DNA of 64,000 bases from Rhipicephalus microplus (Eukaryota > Arthropoda > Arachnida > Ixodida > Ixodidae), in assembly GCF_043290135.1 (NCBI RefSeq), contig NC_134710.1:5833821-5897820 (forward strand). Direction: 5' to 3'. The notes under the pieces were generated by a model. It saw nothing but the letters and a program-made list of their open reading frames with translations, made no database searches and was not told where the DNA came from. This document shows positions 1-10,668 of this stretch, in pieces (positions within the stretch are counted from its first letter, which is position 1; the number at the start of each line of letters is the position of its first letter). A program made the position numbers and the translations under genes.

Positions 1-62
1 TTTCTCGAAGCACGCACTCTGTCGCATGTGAACCGTTGGGGCCTGGTTATCCTGCTGTCATT

Positions 63-520
63 TTAAATCGCGAACCCACGCTCAGTAAAGCTCTCGTTTG
101 TGACAAACGCTGTGCACAAGTACACTTTCGTAGAACCCCAAGCCTTTTCTGCAGCTGCCCGCGCAGAATCGTCTAGCACCCAAACGAAAGGAACATCAAT
201 GGCGCCTGCGGCTGTCCCGAACGGTGAAACGTGATTCAGCCCCAATGTTTGGCGCTCAGTCAGGCCAAGCAAGATTAGATATAGAGTTTCAGAGCTGGGT
301 ACAAAACCAGTTTGAGTTTTCAGAACGTTTGGGTGGCGGTAATTATTGGGATCTTCAGGGCCGCCGTCAGCATTTGCAGGTATTCCTTGCAGAAGCGGAA
401 TTGCCTGCGAAAGGTCTGCTCGTCTATTTTGATGATGCTCATGTCTACATGACCACCAGCTGATTTGCAAACGCCTTGTCTAGGCGCGCAGTAACCAAGA
501 AACAAATCCTCTCTGTCCAA
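63..520 (-). pseudogene. HARBI1-like (PIF/Harbinger) transposase N-terminal fragment
   Basis: Read on the minus strand, the segment 520-320 gives a stretch around FRRQFRFCKEYLQMLTAAL followed by KIP, which matches how HARBI1-like nucleases begin (a basic FRR-FRF helix, then a leucine-rich helix). After a change of frame near 330, a second stretch (around ETLYLILLGLTERQTLG, then PFGTAAGAI and WVLDD) resembles the next conserved block, in which a leucine-rich helix precedes an FG motif. No catalytic Asp/Glu blocks follow, because the homology stops near position 63. In this family the protein would be a DDE nuclease that cuts at a 3-bp target; this piece cannot do that. The assignment rests on motif memory and could be wrong at the superfamily level. 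I see no terminal repeats for it. Confidence 0.45.
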
Positions 521-1013
521 GAGAGATAGAGGTAGAACAGCTGGTCGCAGAGCCCGCTGCTACGCCGGCAACGCAACGATGGCATGAACTCTCACGGGAA
601 CAGACGATACCGACAACTAAACGTCCTATTCGTGTACATCGTTTACACGAAGTTACACCTTAGACCGTTTTTCTGTTGTCGCGCTTGTCGGACTACGACC
701 GGCTGTCTGGATTGCTTGCGGTAGCGGCGGTACCGGCTTCAGTCACAACTGCGGCATATACGAAAAAAAGCTTTTTCTTTCGGTTTGATAACTCTCATAT
801 TAATTTAAAATGGGCTATTGAAATTAATTCACTTCATGTCACTATGTATGTTTAATTTACCATTTTAAATCGTAAAAATTATTTTAAAAATAAGGGGGCC
901 CTAAATCTTCACCTTCAGGAGTTGAACGCGATAGCGACATCGTGTTCCTAGAGCGTACTTCAAACACTTAGTGCATGAAACCTTCTCGAACTTGCTATGC
1001 ACTCACTACGTAT
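521..1013. other. No gene seen
   Basis: No convincing ORF or repeat boundary. Positions 897-935 resemble, in reverse, a short motif that also occurs at 2281-2345 and 28737-28802, so part of this interval is probably repeat-derived. Confidence 0.4.
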
Positions 1014-1597
1014 CCTTAAAGGGGCCTTGCAACACTTGATGAGCATGGTCAGAAAACGCTGCCTATCGGTAGTGAAGGCTCCCGACAACACACGAGCCAA
1101 ATGTTATAGCACAGCACGCGGCCTGGAATTCACAATAAATTATCAAAGTCAGCTAAAAATTGCTTTCTTTTCTCTTAAAAAATCACGTTATATACCCAAA
1201 AATCTTACATCAACGACCCATCATTGGCTGATTTGTACATGGCGTGCTCGCTCGTTACAGACATCGCTGTGGGAGGCTGCTACTTGTCCACGCGTGCGCA
1301 CGCAATCACACTGAAACAGCTGCGCATTTGAAGAAAAAAAATAAAAAGTGCTCAAGGTCTTGAAGCGCGTGTGACATTTTTCTGTGGCCCTGCTATCCCT
1401 CCCAGCTTAGCTTTGAGTGCTTTCGTCGGGACAAGAGAAGAGAGAATGCAATTGCAGCATGCGACAAACCTTTGTAACTTCACTCGCACTAGACAGATTC
1501 TTAAAATTTTTGCACGTTGCATTCGTGAGGCAACAAGCTTTTCCCGTGAATTCATTCCATGGTTACTTGAAAAAGTGTTTCAAGACCCCTTCAAGGG
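1014..1597. mobile_element. Non-autonomous TIR element (MITE-like)
   Basis: The left end reads CCTTAAAGGGGCCTTGCAAC (from 1014). The right end, read in reverse from 1597, is CCCTTGAAGGGGTCTTGAAA followed by CAC, giving about 20 matches over 24 positions of inverted repeat. The 584-bp interior carries only short ORFs with no family resemblance. I could not define a target-site duplication, so the superfamily is unknown. The internal sequence looks like one of the high-copy anonymous repeats of tick genomes, but that is an impression, not a search result. Confidence 0.55.
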
Positions 1598-1949
1598 AAT
1601 AGGGGTAATAGCGTGTGTGCCTTTTGTAGACCGGTACCGGCTTTCAACCACAGAGTCATTACGATAATCACATATTCTGACGCCCGTTGGCAATGAACGC
1701 TTGTACCACGCATTATTACTGTAATATTTCATGTTGCTTTCTGATTCATGTAAACAGGACGCATGTGTTTGCGAAGCATGATAGCTACTTCCACTGCATT
1801 TCCAGGCAGAGGAAATTCTTTTCATTGTTTTCACAAGCTGAGGCGTGGTCATGTGATAGAACATTAGCATATTACGCCCAGGTTCGATCTCCACTTACAC
1901 CCAAACAACCCTGGTACAGTCCACACTCTGCTCCAGGATTTTTTTAACA
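1598..1949. other. No gene seen
   Basis: AT-rich sequence with no recognisable coding or repeat feature. Confidence 0.4.
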
Positions 1950-1961
1950 TTTAATTATATT

Positions 1962-2208
1962 GATTGGTTGATTGATATGTGGGGTGTAACATCCCAAAAC
2001 CACTGTATGATTAAGAGAGACGCCGTAGTGGAAGGCTCCGGAAATTATGACCACCTTGGGTTTTTTAACGTGCACCCAAATCTGAGCACACGGGCTTCAA
2101 CATTTCCGCCTCCATCGAAAATGCAGCCGCCGCAGCCGGTATTCGATCCCCCGACCTACTGGTCAGCAGCTGAGTACTTTAGGCACTAGACCACAGCGGC
2201 GGGGCTAT
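1962..2208 (-). mobile_element. Ruka-type tRNA-derived SINE, copy 1
   Basis: On the minus strand the element starts with a tRNA-like head (CCCCGCCGCTGTGGTCTAGT, an A-box-like block, then a diverged B-box) and ends in a TTGATTGA-type tail that appears as TGATTGGTTGATTGATATGT on the plus strand. It is flanked by a perfect 12-bp target-site duplication, TTTAATTATATT, at 1950-1961 and 2209-2220. SINEs of this kind are transcribed by RNA polymerase III and moved by a LINE's reverse transcriptase. Its B-box has diverged more than in copies 2 and 4, which suggests an older insertion. Confidence 0.9.
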
Positions 2209-2220
2209 TTTAATTATATT

Positions 2221-2975
2221 ATTTGCATCGTTCTCGATTTGTTGCTCGCGCATAAGATGATCATTTTTCGCTCAAAGCCAACGACGCCTACGCTGACACC
2301 GGAACTTCTGCGAAAGGAGCTCTTTAACGCTATCACGTTAAAAATACGTGACAAGATGCTATGGCACTGCAAGCGCGTGTGACTTTCATGAGGCTCAGCT
2401 TCGCGTGCACGCCGCTATGAGGCATTCCAGTTGGGTATGGGTTTGAAGCCCCTAAAACTTTTCAAAGTAGCAACGTATATGATTATTCTTGTGCCTCATC
2501 CCTTTTTTCCCCCTCCTCCAACCTCTTTGAGGCCGGCATCATGTCGATATTGGCCAGACGCCGTCACGTGGGATCGCTTCCAGTGTTCATTTGTTTACAG
2601 TCGCTCACGACTACCATCTTTGCTCTGGAGGCTCCGACTCCTTGGGCCAAAGGGAATCTGTTTTGAAGGATAAGAACTTGTCCTTCTGTGCGTGCTGTGC
2701 TGCTAAATACTTTAAACTCAAGAATGATGTCACTTTTCATAGCCGTGAGTGCTTGTTTCGCCTTCTGATGCGGGAACAAGTCTAGTGACGGCCGAAACCT
2801 CTTTATGATACGGCCCGTTATGCTCAACAAGTTGCAACAAAAGGCATGGTTACATAAAATCGGAACTGAGGCCGATATTTTCGAATCCACTTTGCGAAGT
2901 AAGTTGAGCGTCTTTCACTACAGGTATAATTCGAAGTTTGCTCAATTCAATGCCTGCTCTAAAGCCGCAGACAAG
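2221..2975. other. No gene seen; one short dispersed repeat
   Basis: Positions 2281-2345 (a gctgacaccgga ... gctatcacgtt block) recur in diverged form at 28737-28802. The overlapping ORFs at 2564-2890 have no recognisable domain, and I do not call them genes. Confidence 0.4.
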
Positions 2976-2989
2976 CCACAGTTAATTGT

Positions 2990-3234
2990 TGATTGATTGA
3001 TTGATACGTGGGGTTTAACGTCCCAAAACCACTATATGATTATGAGAGACGCCGTAGTGGAGGGCTCCGGAAATTTAGACCACCTGGGGTTCTTTAACGT
3101 GCACCCAAATCTGAGCACACGGGCCTACAACATTTCCGCCTCCATCGGAAATGCAGCCGCCGCAGCCGGGATTTGAACCCGCGCCCTGCGGGTCAGCAGC
3201 CGAGTACCTTAGCCACTAGACCACCGCGGCGGGG
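2990..3234 (-). mobile_element. Ruka-type tRNA-derived SINE, copy 2
   Basis: Same family and orientation as the copy at 1962-2208. The minus-strand head has a GTGGTCTAGTGGCTAAGGTA A-box region and a GGGTTCAAATCCCGG B-box, and the 7-bp acceptor-like arms GCCGCGG and CTGCGGC can pair, so the tRNA ancestry is clear. The tail is (TTGA)n. A 14-15 bp target duplication, (G)CCACAGTTAATTGT, lies at 2976-2989 and 3235-3248. This is the best-preserved of the four copies. Confidence 0.93.
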
Positions 3235-3248
3235 CCACAGTTAATTGT

Positions 3249-3751
3249 GCAGGATGTCGCAATCTCTCACTCAGTTTTCATTAACGCTTATGCGGAGCTG
3301 TTTTTTATTTTTTTTTCAACAATACATAGCTATGTGTTCTGCTTGTCATTCTGCGACAACTGGTTTGAGTTCACGGTACCTATTTGTGCGCTTAGCATGC
3401 ACGTGGAAATACGATCGAAACTGTGATTGCGAAACTTCAATTTTGTGCTGCTGTTTTGAATAAACAGAACTAGGATGTAGCGACTCACATTGATTGGTAT
3501 TTCTGTTGGCTTTTGTTGCGTGTTCATGTATTTCAGAGAAAAATTATCTCTGTGGCTCTTTTGGCTTGACCGATCAGCCGGGGGACTTACGATGCGAAGG
3601 GAGCTATGCAAATCATGCATGCTTTCGAGTCATTGTGTGCGTGCATCATTAAGGAACCTTACACATAGGGGCCATTTCACGTGATCGTTTTTTTGCTATT
3701 TCGTACAAAGGTTTATATCTACAACAGGAGCTCTCGCGAACAAATCACGTA
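3249..3751. other. No gene seen
   Basis: Only short, domain-free ORFs on both strands. Confidence 0.4.
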
Positions 3752-5297
3752 CAGTCGAACACGGATATATCGAGTTCAAAGGGGATCACAAATTAGTTGG
3801 ATATATGAACGATTCAATATAAAAAAATAGACGCCCCGAGAGCTTACCTGTAGCGGATCACCACATACAATTGATGCATTCAAGAATGAAAATTCCGCAC
3901 ACACGCCCCAACTAAATTGTTTATTTTTGCTAAAAAAAAAGATCGCTAACCTTGGCCTGTTTTTTCGTTTTTGAAATGTTGAAGACACTAGCCTCAATTT
4001 TATCACAACTCGCGAAATGCATCATCTATGCGCTCGTCGTCGTCTTCACCAGTTTCCACAAGTTCCGTCGTCTCGAAGCCTGCCTTGTGAAAGCAGTTGA
4101 CCACTGTGTCCGTCTTCACGTCTCGCCAGGCATTGAAGATCTCAGCGGGAGAAAGCTTCGCGGAGATTTCCAGCCATCCACTGCTGGATGTTCTGGCTGC
4201 TGACAGCTTCGCTTTCGCCAGAAATGGTTTTGCCAACGATGTTGTAGCACTGCTTAAGTCGGTGAAGCCGCCCACTGTTGTCGGCAAAGTTGTTTCACCG
4301 AGTACAGCGGCAAACCATTTGGCCTTGGAAATCAGAATCGGGCCATCCACCAGAATGATCTTCGCTCGCACTTCTAAAAGCCAGGCATGGAGTGCCTTTT
4401 CTACATTTACATGGTCAGAAGCGCGCACATGACAGGCTCCCCATGTTTGCTGCTCCGCCAATTTTGCCTTGATATCTGCCTTGTTTTTCAACAAGGTACT
4501 CAGAGTGCTCTGTGGTATACCAAAGTCATTCGCAACGGTCGAACACTTCTCGCCCGCCTCAATACGCTGAATAGACTTCAACTTCGTCGCAAAGACAAGG
4601 GTCTTGCGCTTCTTGACGCTGGCCATAACTATACGAGAAGTCTACAATTCAAGGAGCAGCGGCTTCGCACACCATGCACGCAAAAGAGAAATGCTGCACA
4701 TGCGGTGCTACGTAGGCGACGCGACAACTCTAGAGCAACACAAAGCGCTCGCAAGGCGATGGCTACCTGCGAGGGCAACAGCAAAAGGCGCGAGCTGTGG
4801 TTGGCTGATCAAACCTCGCAAAACAGCAACAAAAAATAAAAAAGGCAAAAGGAGGAGGACGTCCGCTCCTTTTTTCCTGCTCTCCGAGCCGACGCATACG
4901 CGGAGAAAGCATGAAAGAAAGAGATGAAAAAAAGAAAGCCTTTCTGCAACTTGGAAATTGCGCTGTTCGAGCCCTCTCCCCCTTACTTTTTTTCGAGCAT
5001 TTCAGGTTTTGGCGGAGGCGTGGCACCGCGCGGAGGTCGCTGAGCGCTGCTGCGAGCGCCAAAAGCATGCTTTCCAACTCGCGTGCAGAGCCGCGGAGAT
5101 CGCAGGAGGGAGAAAGTGCCAAAGCGTACTTTCCAGCTCGCGTGGCGTTCGATATATCTCAAGGCAGGTAAAAATACTGCTTGATATAAACGTGCGAATT
5201 TGTATACTTTTACAAAGGAATTTCAAGGGGATAACTTGCCAGTTCGATATACCCAAAAATTCGATATATCTGGGTTCTTTATAACCGTGTTTGACTG
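3752..5297. mobile_element. Tigger/pogo-family DNA transposon, internally deleted, with TA target duplication
   Basis: Left end CAGTCGAACACGGATATATC (from 3752). The right end, read in reverse from 5297, is CAGTCAAACACGGTTATAAA. Further in, both sides hold CGATATATC-type subterminal motifs. The element is flanked by TA on both sides (3750-3751 and 5298-5299), the normal target of the Tc1/mariner-pogo superfamily. At 1546 bp it is shorter than a full Tigger because the catalytic part of the transposase is missing. The remaining ORF runs on the minus strand at 4003-4626. The element is unlikely to move itself but has intact-looking ends that a related transposase could use. Confidence 0.88.
4003..4626 (-). 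CDS. Tigger transposase remnant: CENP-B-type DNA-binding region joined to C-terminal tail, DDE domain lost
   Basis: An open frame of 207 codons starting MASVKKRKTLVFATKLKSIQ. Residues ~5-52 form the psq/CENP-B N-terminal helix-turn-helix (KRKTL start, then FGIPQSTLSTLLKNKADI). Residues ~75-110 match the second Tc5/CENP-B helix-turn-helix (VEKALHAWLLEVRAKI, then ISKAKWFAAVLG). From ~115 to 155 the reading is out of frame relative to the family: the familiar block IVGKTISGESEAV is found in another frame of the same DNA. The family frame returns at SPAEIFNA and jumps directly to the C-terminal block RDVKTDTVVNCFHKAGF, so the DDE core between them has been excised. Family members bind terminal repeats and cut with three acidic residues; this product could at most bind. 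No intron or promoter is evident. Whether it is translated is unknown. Confidence 0.75.
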   Translation of the reverse strand: MASVKKRKTLVFATKLKSIQRIEAGEKCSTVANDFGIPQSTLSTLLKNKADIKAKLAEQQTWGACHVRASDHVNVEKALHAWLLEVRAKIILVDGPILISKAKWFAAVLGETTLPTTVGGFTDLSSATTSLAKPFLAKAKLSAARTSSSGWLEISAKLSPAEIFNAWRDVKTDTVVNCFHKAGFETTELVETGEDDDERIDDAFREL

Positions 5298-5577
5298 TAT
5301 GTAGGGCAGCACGCTAGTTCATTGAAGCGCTAGTGCGCTGGCTTATTTTTCCAGCGATATAGTTTGTATGTGAGATACGTACACAAGGCGTACTTCCTAA
5401 ATATGATTGGTGCATCTAAACACTTCATGAAACAACCTCAGCTTTTAAATGTATAAACTCTAAATGATGTGCGCCCTCTGACACACTGTTAAAGCCTTAT
5501 ATGCTTCAGTCCGTCGGCAACATTGTCGTCCCGCGTTGACGCCATCAACGCGAGTTGTTGCTTGCACTGCATGACAT

Positions 5578-5620
5578 GTATACACTATGTGCATGAATGC
5601 TTTCTGCACATAGTGTATAC
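5578..5620. repeat. Perfect 16-bp stem, 11-nt loop hairpin
   Basis: GTATACACTATGTGCA at 5578-5593 is exactly inverted as TGCACATAGTGTATAC at 5605-5620, around an 11-nt loop. There is no U-run or coding context, so this is not a typical terminator in a eukaryote. It may be the core of a small foldback element. Confidence 0.6.
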
Positions 5621-6688
5621 TCTATATACGGCAAAGCTTGCATTACCTATGCACTGAGTGAGAAAAGACAGTCGCACTGTCACTTCGGGAAACAACAAAA
5701 AAGAAAGTCACAGTAGCCGCACGTGAAAGTTTGAGCGATGTTATTTACAGTGTAAAACTTACTAGAAGATGTGTTAAACGTTGAGCCATGAAAAAAAAAA
5801 CGGGGGTTCTCAGTAACGATCAAATTCTTAAATTTAGGAACATACATGCTAAGGGGTGGAGCACACTAAAATAATATTCGGTCAATGCGACGCTGGGTGA
5901 CTCAATCAAGGCCTGATCACAAGTACACGTTGCATGTGAAACTAAACAGAGCTGATATGGGTTAACGCTGCACTCGTTAAGATAATATTAAGATGAGTGA
6001 GACGACTGGCGTGAATGCTCTCAGCTGCCTGCTGAGCAAGCGCTCTCTTCGTGAAAGGGCATCTGCTACGTAGGAGCAAGGCAGGTGGCTCACCATTCGA
6101 AAAGAGTGCTAAGGAGAGGAGACCGAAGAGAAACGAGAGCGGAGAAGGAAAGTGTCGCTACTCAGCTAAGTTCTAGGGGTTAAAAATGGGGTGGGTATGA
6201 AACGCCCCGCGCCCCCAAGCCCATTACGCCCCAAGAGTATGCGTACCCAGCTCTAAAACACTAATAGCCCACATACTGGAAAGGGTGGGGTCAACATCAC
6301 ACAAAAGCCACTATCGGCAGCTTCATCCCTCGCCCAAAGAAATCTCAAGGTGTCATATACCAGATACAGTGCGCTGACAGCCCCGCTTTCTATAATTGGG
6401 GAAACAAACTTTCTTGAAAGGATCCAACAGCACAAAAACAACCTCCGTCAACTGAACAGTCAACGGAATGCATTAGCAGAACAATGTGAGTTGTTCGACC
6501 ACCACACCCAGATGACACAGTAATTCTGGAAAAAAAAAAGGAACACACTCCGGCAAATCCCTTTTTCAAATCCTGGCACATTAAGCAGACAGCGAAGAAC
6601 ATCAACCACTCCACTGGGACATTACCCCCCCTCTACTGCCAGGGTTTTTGACGGGTCCCGGCGAACCTGTCATGCAAGGCGAGCAAGC

Positions 6689-6698
6689 GTATATAAGC
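6689..6698 (+). promoter_or_regulatory. Possible TATA box
   Basis: GTATATAAGC in a locally GC-rich setting, with CAGCACATCTC about 10-20 bp downstream. It resembles an RNA polymerase II core promoter or an LTR U3/R boundary, but no gene or paired LTR can be attached to it. Weak evidence. Confidence 0.2.
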
Positions 6699-7616
6699 GC
6701 AGCACATCTCTGGCTTTCTCATCCCTAAGGAACTTGCAGGTCTGGCTTCGAAACGTCAGATTTCCTGAATACAATTTTCGGTTGGAGTTTTCTAATTGTC
6801 TCGTCTCAGCAATTGTTGTGATTGGCCTCTGTGTCTTGGCGCCGCTTGGACGCGTAGGATTGTTTCGGCTAAATCTACCCTGATTTGTTCTGCTTTTGCA
6901 ACATTCTCCGAGGCGCCCAAAAGCGTCGACCACACGGCAGTCGAACTGCGAATTTTTGAGGCCCGGCGGCTCCTTTCATGAAAATATCTTTGAACACACC
7001 CGACAGACTAATGGCCTAGGAAGGGCTATTTGCAGTCAGAGCTGCTTAGAAGGGTTGGTCAACTCTGCGCTATTTCGTTCATCAAGGTGCACCGGACAAT
7101 GAGCCGAGCGTCTGGGACGTGTCTTCGAAGACGTTTCCCATGTTCCGTGGTGCCTTCATGTCTTGGATTTCGCACAGCGCAGCCTGCCAGGCACCACAGC
7201 CACATCGATGAGTCAGCACTGCACGTAGGACACTACGTCCTTTCACTGTCTGTGCCATGCCATATAATCGCCTTGTAGTCTTGTTGCGCTTCTCCCTCGC
7301 CATGGGACAAACTATGCAAACCCCTTTCTTTTTTTTTTCTTCTTTGAGTTGGGAAGGAGGAGGTGTTTGACCTTCCCATTTGGTGATGGAGATGTTGACT
7401 ACTTCTTTCATTGGGCTGCCTAGGACTCAATTGTTTTTCTCTGCAGGAAATCTTAGAAAGACCTAGGCTGTAAAACGCGAGTGCCGAGATACCGAAAAGA
7501 TGCTTCCCTGATGCACGTATGGCCCTATCACGCTATTTTCAACATGTAAAATACCGTGAATAAATGTTCTTGATATCAGCTTCGGCTCTTCTGCTAGTCT
7601 TTGCCCAGCGACTTGG

Positions 7617-9211
7617 ATGGCTCCAGTCGGAACAAATTCCCCCAGTCGCAACATATTAGAGCAAAATGATGCTAGCCAGGTGTCAACTTCAACGGCCAGG
7701 AAACAACCAGGGTCAACGATGAAATTGACAAGCTTCTTCACTAAGGTTGAAAAAGTGAGTCTAGTGTTTCTAATTGTCTGTGCTTATTACGTCCGCTTTT
7801 AAGAGGACACTTAATAATTTCCCACTTGTGAGCTTTGAGCAACACTATGAGACTGTTTTCGCTATTAATTTCTCTTTCTGAGATCACTCTTTAAACACGA
7901 TGAATGTGGTTCTATATGATCGAGGAGTGCATTTTTATTTAGTGTGTTTGTAGTAGGGGAACATGAAGTAGAAAAGCATTGTTTGAAAACCTATGCATTT
8001 TTTATTCATATCGCCCTTCTAGGAAGGAAGCCTTTGTATTAACAGAATGGCTCTATTTTTGGAACTGTCACAACATCTGCAGACTTGAATGCCGAGAGAC
8101 AATCGGAATATTTGTCAATAACACTGATAGAGGCGATGACATCAGAGAACGGGTATACTCTAATGTATGGATGCCGCCATTGAGCTACAAGTTTGAAGTC
8201 TCGGTAACCAAAAACGGTAAAAGGTGCGCGTTTCAGTCTCACTGGCTGCAGGGATATGGGTGGTTTGCATTTTCTCACGTGCGGAAGGTAGCTTTTTCCA
8301 AAACCTGTGTACTTTTCTGTCGTAAGAGCAGAGCGGGCAAAGGCTCTCACCAGTCATGTTGGACCCTCGCAACAGTTCCATTTACAAAGTTGAAGGATGC
8401 TATTGTGACATTCAAGAATTATTCATGAACTGAATATCACAAGACAGCAATGGTTGATGCGGAATTCTTTCTCAGTGTTGCCAGAAAGAAATCAAGCAGT
8501 GTCCACGCACAGCTTAATCAGCAAGCAAAGGACGAGCTCGGGGACAACAAGGCAAAGTTGCGTGCGATTGTCGCGACAGTTGTACTGTGTGGCCGTTGAG
8601 ATCTCACGCTGAGAGGTGATTAGAATTCGGGGCGTCTTTCTCTTATGGAATCCTTACAGAAAGCTGAAACTTCAGGGTGCTCCTACGTCATAGAGCGAAT
8701 GGAGGAGACACCATTTTGGCCGTTCACATATGCATAGCAAGCAGCAATGCTCTCTACTCCAGCCTGCACATTCAAAATGAAATTATTTCGATAATTGACA
8801 AACTTATACAACATAAAATTGTCAGACAGGTAAATCAGGCTGGATTTTTTTCGGTGATGGTCGATGAAACAACCGATGTGTCCAAAACCGAGCAATTCTC
8901 GTAAGGCGTAGCTAGGTCGATCCCACTACTTAGAGCATTCAGAAAGATTTCCTCTGCTTCGTAGCTGTTGACGACGTCAGTGCTTCTAGCCTAGCTGGCA
9001 CACTGAAAAGAGAGCTGCTGAATCTAGGCCTGCACTTGAACATGATGAGAGGCCAAGGATATGATGGAGCAGCATCAATGAGTGGGGCATTCAACAGTGT
9101 ACAGGCGCTCATCCGGAACAACTTCCCAATGGCTTTGTACACACATAGCTTGTCGCACTCCCTGAACCTTTGTATGAGTGACACATCAGTTGTTCAAGAC
9201 ATTCAATGAAC
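7617..9211 (+). pseudogene. hAT-superfamily transposase (TTF zinc finger / DUF4371 type), decayed
   Basis: The segments lie in order but in several frames. A possible first exon at 7617-7754 ends at TSFFTKVEK followed by GTGAGT, a good splice donor. At ~8083-8428 comes the TTF-type zinc-finger region (VWMPPLSYKFEVS, SHVRKVAFSKTCVLFCRKS, GKGSHQ). At ~8450-8600 is the helical spacer that ends LCGR and then LTLRGD. At ~8640-8905 is the start of DUF4371 with VMVDETTDVSKTEQF, which includes the first catalytic Asp of hAT transposases. At ~8940-9211 come VDDVS, RGQGYDGAASMSGAFN and SLNLCLSD. The C-terminal dimerisation part is missing. Several stops and frameshifts make it non-functional. Related host genes exist (the p52rIPK/ZMYM-like group), but the decay argues for a dead transposon. 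Confidence 0.72.
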
Positions 9212-9221
9212 CTTTGGCATA

Positions 9222-9246
9222 CAGTGGAACCTCGATTATACGACTT
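9222..9246 (+). repeat. Solo Tigger-type terminal inverted repeat
   Basis: CAGTGGAACCTCGATTATAC is a textbook Tigger/pogo end sequence. I see no inverted partner downstream, and the sequence enters a gypsy remnant within about 60 bp, so only one end of the element survives. Confidence 0.5.
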
Positions 9247-9279
9247 TCAGGCGACCACGCAAAACTGTCGTTCTCGATA

Positions 9280-9932
9280 GTACATAAATCTGGATGCATG
9301 CACAGCGACGCTGAGTGCCTTTCTCGCAATCCCGTGGATCAACCGGTCCTGCCAGCCTGTTGATACGATAAGAATCAGAAGAATATTAATTTTCAGTTCG
9401 GTGACTTCGTGCTAAAACACACACAACCCCTCAGTGACGTTTCGAAAGGTTTTTCAGCTTCCCTAGCAAACAGGTGGTACGGGCCTCCTAGAATCACTCA
9501 GAAACCTAAGGTTTCATGCATGTTGATAGATTGCATGACTAATCAAGTGTATGGCCCTATTCATGTGTTCGATCTCAAACTTTTTTTTTTTACACGACAA
9601 GGTTCAGCTGCTGGGGATCCAGACATTCTTCCCCAGCGCTTGGCCACCCAGTCACCAACACCGCCGAGCAAGTGGTACAATCTGCATCCGCAGTAACGTA
9701 GCAAAGAAAGAATTTGGGAAAATGGCATGTTTCCTTCCTTGGTGCTTGTTTTTTTTTTTAGTACATGGCTGTTATGTTTGCCAGAGTTTTGGTGCAAGAA
9801 GCAAATACTTTCATTGGAGTAGAGAAGGAAATATTTATGGGTTTTTCTTTGTCCTCGCCATGCTTTAGGGTCTCTGCAGCCGGACATTGTGTGCAAACCT
9901 TCAGTACCTCACCTTCTTAAGAGAGGGGGGAA
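9280..9932 (+). pseudogene. Ty3/gypsy pol remnant: RNase H end fused to integrase C-terminus
   Basis: At ~9301-9340 the plus strand reads HSDAECLSRNPVD, the conserved end of the RNase H domain of Ty3/gypsy polyproteins. Only about 60 bp later, at 9391-9582, comes FQFGDFVLKHTQPL followed by KGFSASLANRWYGPPRI and GPIHVFDLK, the chromodomain-like C-terminal region of the integrase. In an intact element roughly 1 kb with the zinc finger and DDE core lies between them, so that piece has been deleted. The frame is broken after 9600. A purine tract, GAGAGGGGGGAA (9921-9932), sits immediately before the LTR and is a plausible polypurine tract for plus-strand priming. Confidence 0.72.
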
Positions 9933-10226
9933 TGTGGGGGAACCACCCCCACTGGCTATCAAAAAGTAGCGCCACGTGTTGCGCAGTGGCGGTGTGCGTG
10001 GCCCATTTTTCTCTTCAGAAAGGCCAGGCTGCGTGCTGCCCAGGGAGAAATGCCTTGGCTGCCACGAAGGACAGGGGCTGTCACCCGCACTGGCCGATTC
10101 CTGCTGCCCAGAATTATGGTCGCTGCGTAGCTGCCTTGTCCCTGGGCCGACCCTGTCGTATACCCTGTTTAGTTAAATAAATATTCTTTATTTTGACAGT
10201 GAGGCCTCTGTCATTCTTGCTTTACA
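9933..10226 (+). repeat. Ty3/gypsy 3' LTR
   Basis: It starts TGTGGGGGAACC directly after a purine tract and contains AAATAAATATT as a likely polyadenylation signal near 10175. A TGT...ACA structure is satisfied if the end is at TTTACA (10221-10226). The 3' boundary is uncertain because no 5' LTR is in the window for comparison. Confidence 0.55.
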
Positions 10227-10470
10227 TACGGACGGGACGCAGCAAGCCCGATACTCATAATTCATAGTGAGGGTCTCATTCTGGCAGACTTGGTGCCTCA
10301 GGTAATATACTAGGCATTATTGGTCAGCTGCCAGCTCATAATAAGATCACATGCTACGTGACGCTAAGCAGCCAGAAAAAGTGTTCCACACTAGCTGTCA
10401 TGGCTACAGCCGCCGCTGACTGACACTCCCACGTTTAGTTTACATATATATCCAACAAAACGAATGGGGG
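10227..10470. other. Unassigned, probably repeat-derived
   Basis: No ORF. The sequence between 10258 and 10440 looks like part of a dispersed element, but no terminal structure is visible. Confidence 0.3.
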
Positions 10471-10668
10471 AATAGCTGCTGTGGTAACTCTGTTGGTAGA
10501 GCATTGGACGCATTATTCAAAGGTCGTAGGCTCTGTTTCTGCTCACAGCAAGTTATCTTTTCATCCACATTTCCTTTTTCCTGTTCACATAACAATTACT
10601 TCATACAACATCCCATATGCTTTCCTAGGCATGATTGCCTATTATAATGATCTCATTATTAAATTTTA
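10471..10668 (+). mobile_element. Second tRNA-derived SINE family member
   Basis: A tRNA-like head begins near 10471, with GTTGGTAGAGCATTGGACGC (A-box and D-loop region) and a decayed B-box, AAGGTCGTAGGCTCTGTTTC (10519-10538). It is followed by a pyrimidine-rich body (AAGTTATCTTTTCATCCACA) ending near 10668. The head resembles a tRNA with a TRGC-type A-box and is unrelated to the Ruka head. I find no clear target duplication. Confidence 0.6.

Larger units (their letters stand above)
5298..7616. other. 2.3 kb without a recognisable gene
   Basis: Short ORFs only. It holds a perfect 16-bp hairpin (5578-5620), a smaller one at 5532-5552 (CGCGTTGA/TCAACGCG), and a TATA-like motif at 6689-6698, each listed separately or noted here. 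Confidence 0.4.

Noticed and set aside
2564..2890. 108-codon minus-strand frame
   Set aside because: No domain, and an overlapping plus-strand frame of similar length; no sign of coding constraint.
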